Positions 6,344 to 14,229 of a stretch of DNA of 15,111 bases are shown here, piece by piece. The stretch is from Falsiroseomonas sp044348345. GTDB taxonomy: Bacteria > Pseudomonadota > Alphaproteobacteria > Acetobacterales > Acetobacteraceae. A program made the translations under genes and the position numbers. The DNA lies in contig JBIKSZ010000076.1 of assembly GCA_044348345.1 (NCBI GenBank), positions 1-15,111 on the forward strand, written 5' to 3'. How positions within the stretch are numbered: the first letter of the stretch is position 1; each line of letters begins with the position of its first letter. The notes beneath the pieces were generated by a model. The model was given only the letters and a program-made list of their open reading frames with translations. It had not been told where the DNA came from and did not search any database.

Positions 6344-6374
6344 GCGGCGCGCGCCGCACGAAGCGGAGAGGAGG
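6344..6374 (+). promoter_or_regulatory. Leader of the transporter operon: GC palindrome and strong ribosome site
   Basis: The perfect palindrome GCGGCGCGCGCCGC (6344-6357) lies at the predicted RNA start and could fold into a short stem. It is followed by AGGAGG (6369-6374), the strongest Shine-Dalgarno sequence in the window, four bases before the ATG at 6379. All later genes of the operon are reached by start/stop overlap, so translation of the whole set probably begins here. Confidence 0.55.
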
Positions 6375-6378
6375 ATCC

Positions 6379-7956
6379 ATGCGAATCCCGAGACGTCTGC
6401 TGCTTGCCTCCGCAGCGCTCGCCGCGATGCTCGGACTCTCGGCAGGGCCGGTGGCCGCGCAGGACAACACCATGGTGCTGGCCATGGTCACCACGCCGCG
6501 CGGCTTCGATCCCGACATCTGGGTGCCCGGCCAGATCGAGAGCGCCGTGAATGTCTACGAGGGCCTGACCCGCTTCGGCATGCGGGCCGGTCCGGATGGA
6601 CGGCAGGTGGTGGATCCCGCGCGCATCGAGCCGCATTTGGCGGAATCCTGGACCGTGTCGGATGATGGGAAGGACTACGTTTTCCGCATTCGCCCTGGCA
6701 TGCTGAGCCCCTTTGGCAATGAGCTGACCTCAGCCGATGTGGTCTGGACCTTCGAGAAATCCAACGCCCAGCGACGCACGGGCGTGTTCATCCGCAACGT
6801 CGCGCGGATCGAGACCGTCGAGGCGGTCTCCCGCTACGAAGTGCGCTTTCGGTTGCGCGATGCGAACCGCATCTTCCTGAGTGTCCTCACGCTGCATATC
6901 CCCGCGCTGTTCGACAGCACCGAGGCGAAGCGTCATGCGACGGCCGAGGATCCCTTCGCCACGCGCTGGCTGTCCGCGAACACGGCGGGTTTCGGGGCCT
7001 ATCACGTGCAATCCGTGCAGGCGGGGCAGCAGGCGGTCTTCGTGCGAAATCCGGGCTATCAACTTGGCCAGCCCCACTTCGCTCGGATCATCTGGCGCGA
7101 AGTGCCGTCACCCGCGACCCGCGTCGCGCTGGTGCGCTCGGGCCAAGTGCACTACGCGGAGCAGATCCCGCTGCAGCAGATCGTGGACCTGCGCCGCGAT
7201 CGCCGCGTGCGGGTCGAGAGCGTGGCGGCGCCCGGCAGCGCGACGGTGCGCATGAACCCCCGCGTCGCGCCCTTCGATGACGAGCGGGTTCGCCGCGCGG
7301 TCGCCCATGCCACGGACTATGCCGCGATCGGGGAAGCCGTGTTCCTCGGTGTCGGCACGCGCAGCCGTTCCATGCTGAATCCGCCCATTCCCGGCGCGAT
7401 CGACGCCTATACCTTCGAGACGGATTACGACCGTGCCCGGCAATTGCTGGCGGAGGCCGGGCATCCGAACGGGCTGGACCTGACGCTGGAATACAGCACG
7501 AACTGGTGGTGGGAAGAGCCGCTGGCCCTGCAGATGCAGGCCAGCCTGGCGCGCGCGGGCATCCGCGTGACGCCGCGCCGCATCCCCGCCACCGAGATGA
7601 CGGCGCGCCGCGCGATCAACGTGTGGTCGCTGCCCTTCATGACGCACCTTACCTCGTCCTTCGTGCCGGATCCGTCCTACAACATGTTCCTCACCGCCCA
7701 TTCGCGCGGCGGGTCGAACGTGAACGGCAACAACAATGCCGAGCTGGACCGGCTGATCGATGAATCGATTGTGGAGCGCGACGATACCCGCTGGACTGAG
7801 CTGGTCGCGCAGGCGCAGCGCGTGCAGGCCGATAGCGCCACCTTCGTCGAGACCTTCCTTCCCGGCACGCATGAGGTCTTCGTCAGCTGCATCGAGGGCT
7901 TCGTCTGGCAGCCGCACAACCGGCTGGTCTGGAAGAACCTGGCCTGCCGGCGGTGA
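6379..7956 (+). CDS. ABC importer periplasmic substrate-binding protein, family 5 (DppA/OppA type)
   Basis: A 525-residue exported solute receptor that would deliver its ligand to the permease pair encoded next. The N-terminus is a classic signal peptide: basic MRIPRR, a hydrophobic stretch LLLASAALAAMLGLSAG, and a likely cut after VAA at residue 27. There is no lipobox Cys, so it should be a free periplasmic protein. Family 5 landmarks are present: NVYEGLTRFG, EPHLAESWTVSDDGKDYVFRIRPG, FDDERVRRAVAHATDYAAIG, and a C-terminal NNNAELDRLIDESIVERDDTRW region. Length is normal. Members bind di- and oligopeptides, nickel, sugars or opines, so the ligand cannot be named. The start is fixed by AGGAGG at 6369-6374. 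It is the first gene of the operon, and its stop overlaps the next start as GTGA. Confidence 0.9.
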   Translation: MRIPRRLLLASAALAAMLGLSAGPVAAQDNTMVLAMVTTPRGFDPDIWVPGQIESAVNVYEGLTRFGMRAGPDGRQVVDPARIEPHLAESWTVSDDGKDYVFRIRPGMLSPFGNELTSADVVWTFEKSNAQRRTGVFIRNVARIETVEAVSRYEVRFRLRDANRIFLSVLTLHIPALFDSTEAKRHATAEDPFATRWLSANTAGFGAYHVQSVQAGQQAVFVRNPGYQLGQPHFARIIWREVPSPATRVALVRSGQVHYAEQIPLQQIVDLRRDRRVRVESVAAPGSATVRMNPRVAPFDDERVRRAVAHATDYAAIGEAVFLGVGTRSRSMLNPPIPGAIDAYTFETDYDRARQLLAEAGHPNGLDLTLEYSTNWWWEEPLALQMQASLARAGIRVTPRRIPATEMTARRAINVWSLPFMTHLTSSFVPDPSYNMFLTAHSRGGSNVNGNNNAELDRLIDESIVERDDTRWTELVAQAQRVQADSATFVETFLPGTHEVFVSCIEGFVWQPHNRLVWKNLACRR

Positions 7957-8969
7957 GTATCCGCGGCTTCCTGCTGCGGCGGCTTCTGGTTGCGGGGCCG
8001 GTGGCGCTGGGGATCCTGTTCGTCACCTTCATGCTGGTCCGCATCGGCGACCAGGATCCGGTGGCCATGCTGGCCGGACCGATGGCCGATGCGCCGATGC
8101 TGGCGCGCATCCGGGCTGAGCTGATGCTGGACCAGCCGGTCCTCACGCAGTTCTGGGCCTACCTTGGAAGGCTGGTGCAGGGGGATCTCGGGCGGTCCTG
8201 GCAGGGCAATGCGCCGGTGACGCATGAGATCCTTGCGCATCTGCCGGCCACGCTGGAACTCGTCACGCTCGCTGTCGGGCTTGGCACGCTGATCGGCGTG
8301 CCGATCGGGCTTTACGCGGCGGAACGTCCCAACGGCACCTTCGACCAGCTGTCCCGGTTTGGTTCGCTGTTCGGCTTCTCGCTGCCCACCTACTGGCTCG
8401 GCCTGATGGCGATCTTCATATTCTTCTATCTGCTGGATTGGGCGCCGGCTCCGATGGGACGCGTCTCCATGCTGGTGGAGGCGCCGCCGACCATCACCGG
8501 ATCCGTACTGCTGGACAGCATCCTGACCGGGAACTGGGCGGCGGCCCGATCGGCGGTGTCGCAGCTCATCCTGCCGGTGGGGTGCTTCACCATCATCGCC
8601 ACCGCGCCCATCATCAAGCATACGCGCGCCATCGCGATCGAGGTGATGGGCTCCGACTACATCCGCTATGCGCGCGCCTGCGGCTTTCCGCGCCGGGTGG
8701 TGAGGCGCATCGCCTTGCGTGCGGCGCTGGTGCCCGTGATCACCTTCGTTGGGTCGGAGTTCACCTCGCTGCTGGCCGCCGCCAGCCTCATCGAGTTCAT
8801 CTTCGCCTGGGGCGGCCTGGGCCATTGGGGGCTGAACGCCATCCTGCTCGGCGATTTCGCGGCCGTGCAGGGCTATGTGCTGACGCTGGCGGTCGCGTCT
8901 GTGATCATCTTCGTGCTCGTCGATCTGGCGGTTCTGCTGCTGGAGCCCCGGGCACAGGCGCGCGCATGA
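7953..8969 (+). CDS. ABC importer permease, DppB/OppB type
   Basis: A 338-residue inner-membrane subunit of a peptide-type ABC importer. Hydrophobic segments lie near residues 9-31, 100-122, 137-160, 206-222, 256-278 and 305-328. The EAA loop that docks on the ATPase is at about 230-250 (EVMGSDYIRYARACGFPRRVV), with the usual invariant Gly 244. The N-terminal pattern (LLRRLL and a first helix, then LDQPVLTQFWAYLGRLVQGDLGRSW) is typical of DppB. The GTG start at 7953 overlaps the stop of the binding-protein gene in GTGA, which makes translational coupling likely. It pairs with the DppC-type permease encoded next. Confidence 0.9.
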   Translation: MSIRGFLLRRLLVAGPVALGILFVTFMLVRIGDQDPVAMLAGPMADAPMLARIRAELMLDQPVLTQFWAYLGRLVQGDLGRSWQGNAPVTHEILAHLPATLELVTLAVGLGTLIGVPIGLYAAERPNGTFDQLSRFGSLFGFSLPTYWLGLMAIFIFFYLLDWAPAPMGRVSMLVEAPPTITGSVLLDSILTGNWAAARSAVSQLILPVGCFTIIATAPIIKHTRAIAIEVMGSDYIRYARACGFPRRVVRRIALRAALVPVITFVGSEFTSLLAAASLIEFIFAWGGLGHWGLNAILLGDFAAVQGYVLTLAVASVIIFVLVDLAVLLLEPRAQARA

Positions 8970-9844
8970 GCGTCGCCTCCACCTCGCCGCCTACCGCGCT
9001 GGACCGGCTGGTGGGGCTTGTCCGCCGTAGCCCGACCTTCGCGATCGGCTTCTCCATCATCCTGATGTTCGGCGTCCTTGCGGCCTTTGCCGATCTGATC
9101 GCACCGTTGCCGCCCACCTTGTCGTTTCCTTACGAGACACTGCGGCCGCCCGGCACCGGCCAGTTCCTGCTGGGCAGCGATGGCAATGGGATGGACGTCT
9201 TCTCACGCGTGATCCACGGCGCGCGCTATGCGTTCGGCATCGCCCTGCCGGCGGGTGCCATCATGGCGGTGGTGGGCATCCCGCTTGGCCTCGTCGCAGG
9301 CTGGCGCGGCGGCTGGGTGGATGAGGTGCTGCTCCGTATCCTGGATGTGCTGCGCGCCTTTCCCACCATCATCCTGGCGCTGGCCATCGTGGCCGCGACG
9401 GGCCCTGGGTTCCTCAATGTGATTCTGGTCGTGGGATTCCTGGACAGCCCGATCTTCGCCCGCATCGTCCGGGCGGAAGTCCTGGCGCTTCGCAACGCGA
9501 CCTTCGTGCGCGCGGCGGTGGCGGCGGGCAATCCGGAATGGCGCGTGCTGCTGGTACATATCCTGCCCAACGCGATCCTGGGCGCGACCGCGCAATTGCC
9601 GATGCGCATGGCCTGGGCGGTCCGCATCTCCGCCACCCTCGCCTTCATCGGCATCGGCGTTCAGGCGCCAGCCCCCGAGTGGGGCGCGATGATCCGCCAG
9701 GGGGCGGAATACGTGATCTCCGGCGAATGGTGGGTGGCGCTGTTCCCGGGGCTGGCGCTGATCGCCATGGTGCTTGGGCTGAACCTCACCGGCGATGGGT
9801 TGTCGGACCTCCTCGATCCCAAGCGGCGGGCGACCGGCAAATGA
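8966..9844 (+). CDS. ABC importer permease, DppC/OppC type
   Basis: The second membrane subunit of the importer, 292 residues. Predicted transmembrane segments lie near 25-47, 87-112, 130-158, 210-232 and 256-275. Landmarks of DppC proteins are present: FLLGSDGNGMDVFSRVIHGAR (66-86), LDVLRAFPTIILALA (126-140), and the EAA docking loop EVLALRNATFVRAAVAAGNP (171-190). The C-terminus ends in LNLTGDGLSDLLDPKRR, as in most members. The ATG at 8966 overlaps the upstream stop in ATGA and fits the family start; the much longer open frame upstream is only the shadow of the preceding gene. Confidence 0.9.
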   Translation: MSVASTSPPTALDRLVGLVRRSPTFAIGFSIILMFGVLAAFADLIAPLPPTLSFPYETLRPPGTGQFLLGSDGNGMDVFSRVIHGARYAFGIALPAGAIMAVVGIPLGLVAGWRGGWVDEVLLRILDVLRAFPTIILALAIVAATGPGFLNVILVVGFLDSPIFARIVRAEVLALRNATFVRAAVAAGNPEWRVLLVHILPNAILGATAQLPMRMAWAVRISATLAFIGIGVQAPAPEWGAMIRQGAEYVISGEWWVALFPGLALIAMVLGLNLTGDGLSDLLDPKRRATGK

Positions 9845-10818
9845 GCCTGCTGGAGGTCGAGGACCTGCATGTCGAGTTCGCTGCGCGCGGGCTCGATAAC
9901 CGTCTGCGCGTGGCGCGGGCGCTGAACGGCGTGTCCTTCCGCGTCGACGCTGCCGAAGTGGTGGGGCTGGTGGGGGAGACGGGGGCGGGCAAGTCGCTGA
10001 CGGCGATGGCGGCGATGGGCCTGTTGCGTCCACCCGCGCGCGTGCCGCAAGGGCGCATCCGCTTCGAAGGCAGGGACCTTCTCGGCTTGCGGGAGGCGGA
10101 GCTGCAGCCCATTCGCGGGCGCCGCATGACGATGATCGTGCAATCCCCGCTGACCTCGCTCGACCCGCTGAAGCGTGTCGGCGACCAATTGGTCAGGATG
10201 CAGCGCGTGCACGGCGTCGCGCGCGGTGCCGAGGCGCGGGACAGGGCGGAAGCCATGCTGGCCGCGGTTCGCATTCCCGATCCGAAGCGCCGCATGCAGG
10301 CCTGGCCGCACGAGCTTTCGGGCGGCATGGCGCAGCGCGTGCTGATCGCGATGGCGCTGGTGAACGAACCGGCCATGGTGATCGCGGACGAACCGACCAC
10401 CGGCCTTGACGTGACCGTGCAGGCGCAGGTGCTGGACACGCTGCGGGACCTGGTGCGGGCGCGTGGCCTCGGGGCGCTGATCATCACCCATGACCTTGGC
10501 GTGGTCGCGCATTACTGCGACCGAGTGGCGGTGATGTTTGCCGGCCAGATCGTGGAGCAAGGTCCGGTGCGGGCGGTCTTCGCCCGCCCCAGCCATCCCT
10601 ACACCCAGGCCCTGATCGCCAGCACCCCCGGGCGCATCGCGCAACTCGGCTGGACGGTCACGGGCGGTACGCCGCCCGATCTCTACAACCTTCCGGAAGG
10701 CTGCCTGTATCGCGATCGCTGCGCGCGGGCAGCGGCGGTCTGCCTGGCGGCACCGGCGCCTATGCCTGTCGGTGCCGGGCACGAAGCCGCCTGCCATTTT
10801 GCCGGAGAGGCGGCATGA
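9841..10818 (+). CDS. ABC importer ATPase, DppD/OppD type
   Basis: A 325-residue cytosolic ATP-hydrolysing subunit. Walker A is GETGAGKS (45-52), the Q-loop is at Q101 (IVQSPLTSLDP), the signature is LSGGM (159-163), Walker B is MVIADE (179-184) and the switch His is H217 (ITHDLG). The C-terminal oligopeptide-transporter domain follows SHPYTQAL. It has four cysteines at 288, 294, 301 and 318, in the spacing seen in DppD-type proteins and linked there to an iron-sulphur cluster. The start is an ATGA overlap with the permease gene. It should form a heterodimer with the next ATPase. Confidence 0.92.
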   Translation: MSLLEVEDLHVEFAARGLDNRLRVARALNGVSFRVDAAEVVGLVGETGAGKSLTAMAAMGLLRPPARVPQGRIRFEGRDLLGLREAELQPIRGRRMTMIVQSPLTSLDPLKRVGDQLVRMQRVHGVARGAEARDRAEAMLAAVRIPDPKRRMQAWPHELSGGMAQRVLIAMALVNEPAMVIADEPTTGLDVTVQAQVLDTLRDLVRARGLGALIITHDLGVVAHYCDRVAVMFAGQIVEQGPVRAVFARPSHPYTQALIASTPGRIAQLGWTVTGGTPPDLYNLPEGCLYRDRCARAAAVCLAAPAPMPVGAGHEAACHFAGEAA

Positions 10819-11804
10819 CGGATCCTGTGCTGTCGGTCCGTCACCTGCTGCATCGCTTCCCCGGCAGCGGCGGTGCGACGGTGAAGGCGGTGAACGACGT
10901 GTCCTTCGACATCGCGCCGGGGGAGACGCTGGGGCTCGTCGGAGAATCGGGCTCTGGCAAGTCCACGATCGGCTTGCTGGCAACCCGCCTGCTGGCGCCG
11001 ACGGGCGGCCACATCCTGTTCGAAGGGCAGGACATCACGCATCTTCGCCCCGCTGCGCTTCGCCCGCTGCGCGCCCGGCTGCAGATCGTGTTCCAGGACC
11101 CCTGGGGCGCACTGAACCCACGCATGACCATCGCGCGCCTGCTGGAAGAACCGCTGGCCCTGCATGCGCGGCTCGATCCGCACAGCCGCGCCGCCGAGGC
11201 GCGGCGATTGGCGGACCGCGTGCGCCTGCCCGCCGCCACGCTCGCCCGCTATCCGCATGAGCTGTCCGGCGGCCAGTTGCAGCGAGTGTGCATCGCGCGC
11301 GCGATCGCCAACCGGCCCAGACTGGTGGTGCTGGACGAGCCCACCTCCTCGCTGGATCTGTCGGTCCGTGCCGGCATCCTGCAATTGCTGGACGAGTTGC
11401 AGCGCGAGACCGGCGTGGCGATGCTGTTCATCAGCCACGACCTGGAAACGGTGCGCCTCGTCTCGCACCGGGTCATCGTGCTGTATCTTGGCCGCGTGGC
11501 GGAGGAAGGGCCCGCCGCGCGGCTGTTCGAGGCCCCGGCGCATCCCTACACGCAGACGCTGCTGTCGGCCCATTTGCCGCCCGATCCCTTTTTGTCGCTG
11601 GCGCGGCACGAGGTGGTGGGAGAGATCCCATCCCCGGTGAACCTGCCGCCGGGCTGCTTCTTCGCCGGTCGCTGTCCGCTGGCCCTGCCGGCCTGTGGCG
11701 CGGCGCCGCCGGCGAGCCTCCCGGTCGGCGACGCGCATCATGCGGCCTGCATCCGGATCGCCGACGGTACCAACCAGCTTGCTCTTGCCGAGGAACGCGC
11801 ATGA
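10815..11804 (+). CDS. ABC importer ATPase, DppF/OppF type
   Basis: The partner ATPase, 329 residues. Walker A is GESGSGKS (43-50), the Q-loop is Q94 (VFQDPWGALNPRMT), the signature is LSGGQLQR (150-157), Walker B ends in D174-E175 (VVLDEPTSSLD) and the switch His is H208 (FISHDLE). The VFQDP-x-x-[AS]LNPR motif is the usual mark of the F-type subunit as against the D-type. The C-terminal domain keeps four cysteines at 281, 287, 294 and 312 after HPYTQTLLSA. It overlaps the genes on both sides by 4 bp and completes a five-gene importer with no missing part. Confidence 0.92.
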   Translation: MTDPVLSVRHLLHRFPGSGGATVKAVNDVSFDIAPGETLGLVGESGSGKSTIGLLATRLLAPTGGHILFEGQDITHLRPAALRPLRARLQIVFQDPWGALNPRMTIARLLEEPLALHARLDPHSRAAEARRLADRVRLPAATLARYPHELSGGQLQRVCIARAIANRPRLVVLDEPTSSLDLSVRAGILQLLDELQRETGVAMLFISHDLETVRLVSHRVIVLYLGRVAEEGPAARLFEAPAHPYTQTLLSAHLPPDPFLSLARHEVVGEIPSPVNLPPGCFFAGRCPLALPACGAAPPASLPVGDAHHAACIRIADGTNQLALAEERA

Positions 11805-12700
11805 CCGCCTTCGACCCCGCCGCCACGCGTACCGGCTACGGCGCCATCGACATCGTCGTGAACGTCTTCACGCCGGAAGCCTTCGCCGAAGGCCGCATCC
11901 CCACCGATGGCCGGTTCCGTGAACAGGTCCGCACGAAGGAGAGCGACCGGCGCGGCGTCTCGATCGAGGACTATCTGCGGAAGATGGACCGGGCCGGGAT
12001 CGAGCGGTCCTTCCTGATCGCGGTGCGCTGCGGCGACCTGCGTGTGAAGGGCTCGGTCGAGATCCCGTATGAATGGGTGCGCGACATCTGCGCGAAGTAT
12101 CCGGACCGATTTTCAGGCCTGGCGGGCATCGACCCGACGCGGGGCATCAAGGGGCTGAAGGAGCTGGACGTCGCCATCAAGGACTACGGCTTCGTCGGCG
12201 GGCACCTCTATCCCCACTGGTTTTCGGAAGCGCCGGACAGCGCCATCTATTATCCCTACTATGCCCGCTGCGCGGAACTCGGCGTGCCCATCATGATGCA
12301 GGTGGGCCACTGCCTGGTGTATCAACAGGACCGGCGCCTGCCCTCCGTCGGCCGGCCGATCACGCTGGACAAGGTGGCGATCCATTTTCCGGAGCTGGCC
12401 ATCATCGGCATCCATCTCGGCTATCCCTGGACGGACGAGATGATCTCCTGCTGCACCAAGCATCCCAACGTGTACATGGCCGGCGATGCCTATGCGCCCA
12501 AGCACTGGCCGCCGCAGGCGGTGCACTATGCGAACACCTACGGCCAGGACAAGTTCCTGTTCGGCACCGACTGGTCGGTGATCGACCCGGAGCGCGCGAT
12601 GAACGAGATGATGGATCTCGATTTCCGTCCGGAGCCGCTGAAGAAGATCCTGCGGAACAACGCGATCCGGCTGTTCAACCTGCCTGACGCGCCAGCATGA
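11801..12700 (+). CDS. Amidohydrolase_2 (ACMSD-like) family protein lacking the N-terminal HxH
   Basis: A 299-residue TIM-barrel protein of the family that includes ACMSD, 2-pyrone-4,6-dicarboxylate hydrolase and related decarboxylases. Family landmarks: YPDRFSGLAGIDPTRG, GFVGGHLYPHW (H135, H139), LGVPIMMQVGHC (H170), FPELAIIGIHLGYPW (H205), FLFGTDW (D257) and a C-terminal LKKILRNNAIRLF. The first strand, which normally supplies two metal ligands as HxH, here reads IDIVVNVF (16-23). Only H170, H205 and D257 of the usual set are therefore present. It may use a changed metal site or none. It sits between the importer and an FAD oxidase with 4-bp overlaps on both sides, so it probably acts on the imported compound. 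The reaction is unknown: hydrolysis or decarboxylation are both possible. Confidence 0.8.
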   Translation: MTAFDPAATRTGYGAIDIVVNVFTPEAFAEGRIPTDGRFREQVRTKESDRRGVSIEDYLRKMDRAGIERSFLIAVRCGDLRVKGSVEIPYEWVRDICAKYPDRFSGLAGIDPTRGIKGLKELDVAIKDYGFVGGHLYPHWFSEAPDSAIYYPYYARCAELGVPIMMQVGHCLVYQQDRRLPSVGRPITLDKVAIHFPELAIIGIHLGYPWTDEMISCCTKHPNVYMAGDAYAPKHWPPQAVHYANTYGQDKFLFGTDWSVIDPERAMNEMMDLDFRPEPLKKILRNNAIRLFNLPDAPA

Positions 12701-14229
12701 CCGAACTGGCGGAGGCGCTGCGCGCCCTGCTCGGTGCGCCGCATGTGGCGACCGATGCCGAGAGTTGCGCCCTGGCCACCGCTGACCTGTTCGACTGGCC
12801 CGGCGCGGCGCCCGCGACGCTGGTGATCCGCCCTGGGGATACCGAACAGGTGGCTGCTTCCATGCGCCTCGTGGCGCAGCACGGGCTGCCGGTGGTGCCG
12901 CGCGGCGCGGGGCTTTCCTACACTGCGGGGGTCGTGCCGCGCCGCCCGGCGGTGGTTCTGGATACGGCACGGCTCGATGCCATCCGCGTGGATGCCGCGA
13001 ACCTCACGGCCGTGGTTGGCGCTGGCGTGTCCTGGCAGGCGCTGTCGGAGGAACTGGCCCGGCACGGCCTGCGCGCGGCGCAGGCCTCGCCCATTTCGGG
13101 CGCGGTCACCACGGTGGGCGGCATGGTGGCGCAGAACCTGCCGGGTAGCATGGATGGCATCGTTGGCCTTGCCGTGGTGCTGGCCGATGGCAGCGTGGCG
13201 CGCACCGGTGCCCTTGCGCTGCGCGCCGGCCCTGGCTTCTGGCGGCATATGGGGCCTGACCTCACGGGCCTATTCCTCGGCGATTGCGGTGCCTTCGGCG
13301 TGAAGACGGAGATTGCGCTGCGCCTGGCCCCGGAACGGGACACGGCCTTCGCGTCCTTCGCCTTTGCCGATGGCGATGCGATGATGGGGGCGCTGGTTGA
13401 GGTGCAGCGCCGTGGCTTGGTCGCGCGCGTCCTTGCAATGGATCCGGTGCGAGGACGCAGCGCAACGCGGATGGAGGCCGGTGATGCGCTCCGCACCGCC
13501 GCCGCGGTCGCCGCGCGCGCGGGATCCGTGCTCAAGGCCGTGCGCGATGTGGCGGGCCTGGCCCGCGCGAAACTCGCCGAGCCGGCCTGGACCCTGCATC
13601 TGACTGCCGAGGGCGTGACCGAAGCCGCCGCTGAGGCCGGTATCTCCGCCGCGCGCGGCGTCGCGGTGGCGGCGGGCGGGCAGGAGGTGGAACCCGCGAT
13701 TCCGCGTGCGCTGCGGGCGCGCCCCTATTCGATCCGCGGCTTCGTGGGGCCGGAAGGTGAACGCTGGGTGCCGGTGCATGGCATGCTGCCGCTGGGCATG
13801 GCGCGTGCCTGCCTCGCCGCGCTGCAGGCACGGATGGCAGACCTTTTCCCAGCCTTCGAGCGGGACGGAATCAGCGTGAGCCACATCGTCTCCTCGCTGG
13901 GCGCCTATGTCACGATCGAGCCGATGTTCTACTGGCGCGATGCGCTGGATCCGCTGCACATGCGCCACCTTAGCGAGAAGAACAGGGCGCGCTTCGGCGA
14001 CTTCCCGCCGAACCCTGCGGCGCGGGAGACGGTGCGGCAGGCGCGCCGCGCCCTGCTTGAGGTGCTGGACGCGCATGGCGCCGTGCATGCGCAGATCGGC
14101 CGCTTCTACCCGCTGGCCGAGCGCATGGCACCGGGCACGGCGGCGCTGCTGCGCCAGCTGAAGGCGACGCTCGATCCCGACGGGCGGATGAATCCCGGCG
14201 CGCTCGGACTGGCAGGAGAGACGGCATGA
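12697..14229 (+). CDS. FAD-linked oxidase/dehydrogenase, VAO/GlcD type
   Basis: A 510-residue flavoprotein expected to oxidise a hydroxy-acid, phenol-like or similar substrate in the cytosol. The N-terminal PCMH-type FAD domain shows VVPRGAGLSYTAGVV (66-80, pyrophosphate-binding loop), GAGVSWQALSEEL (108-120), GGMVAQNLPGSMDG (141-154) and GDCGAFGVKTEIALRL (195-210). The last replaces the usual GSEGTLGI with a Cys-bearing form. The C-terminal substrate domain ends in ATLDPDGRMNPGALG, standard for the family. A stretch around 415-435 (EPMFYWRDALDPLH) resembles the substrate region of 4-cresol/vanillyl-alcohol-type members. No Fe-S cysteine cluster partner (GlcF-like) is encoded here. It is joined to its neighbours by ATGA overlaps. 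The substrate is unknown, and D-2-hydroxyacids are only one option. Confidence 0.85.
   Translation: MTELAEALRALLGAPHVATDAESCALATADLFDWPGAAPATLVIRPGDTEQVAASMRLVAQHGLPVVPRGAGLSYTAGVVPRRPAVVLDTARLDAIRVDAANLTAVVGAGVSWQALSEELARHGLRAAQASPISGAVTTVGGMVAQNLPGSMDGIVGLAVVLADGSVARTGALALRAGPGFWRHMGPDLTGLFLGDCGAFGVKTEIALRLAPERDTAFASFAFADGDAMMGALVEVQRRGLVARVLAMDPVRGRSATRMEAGDALRTAAAVAARAGSVLKAVRDVAGLARAKLAEPAWTLHLTAEGVTEAAAEAGISAARGVAVAAGGQEVEPAIPRALRARPYSIRGFVGPEGERWVPVHGMLPLGMARACLAALQARMADLFPAFERDGISVSHIVSSLGAYVTIEPMFYWRDALDPLHMRHLSEKNRARFGDFPPNPAARETVRQARRALLEVLDAHGAVHAQIGRFYPLAERMAPGTAALLRQLKATLDPDGRMNPGALGLAGETA

Noticed and set aside
7677..8825. A 382-codon minus-strand open frame over the DppB-type permease
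   Set aside because: It is a shadow of the binding-protein and permease genes; its make-up is low in hydrophobic residues and no family is recognisable.
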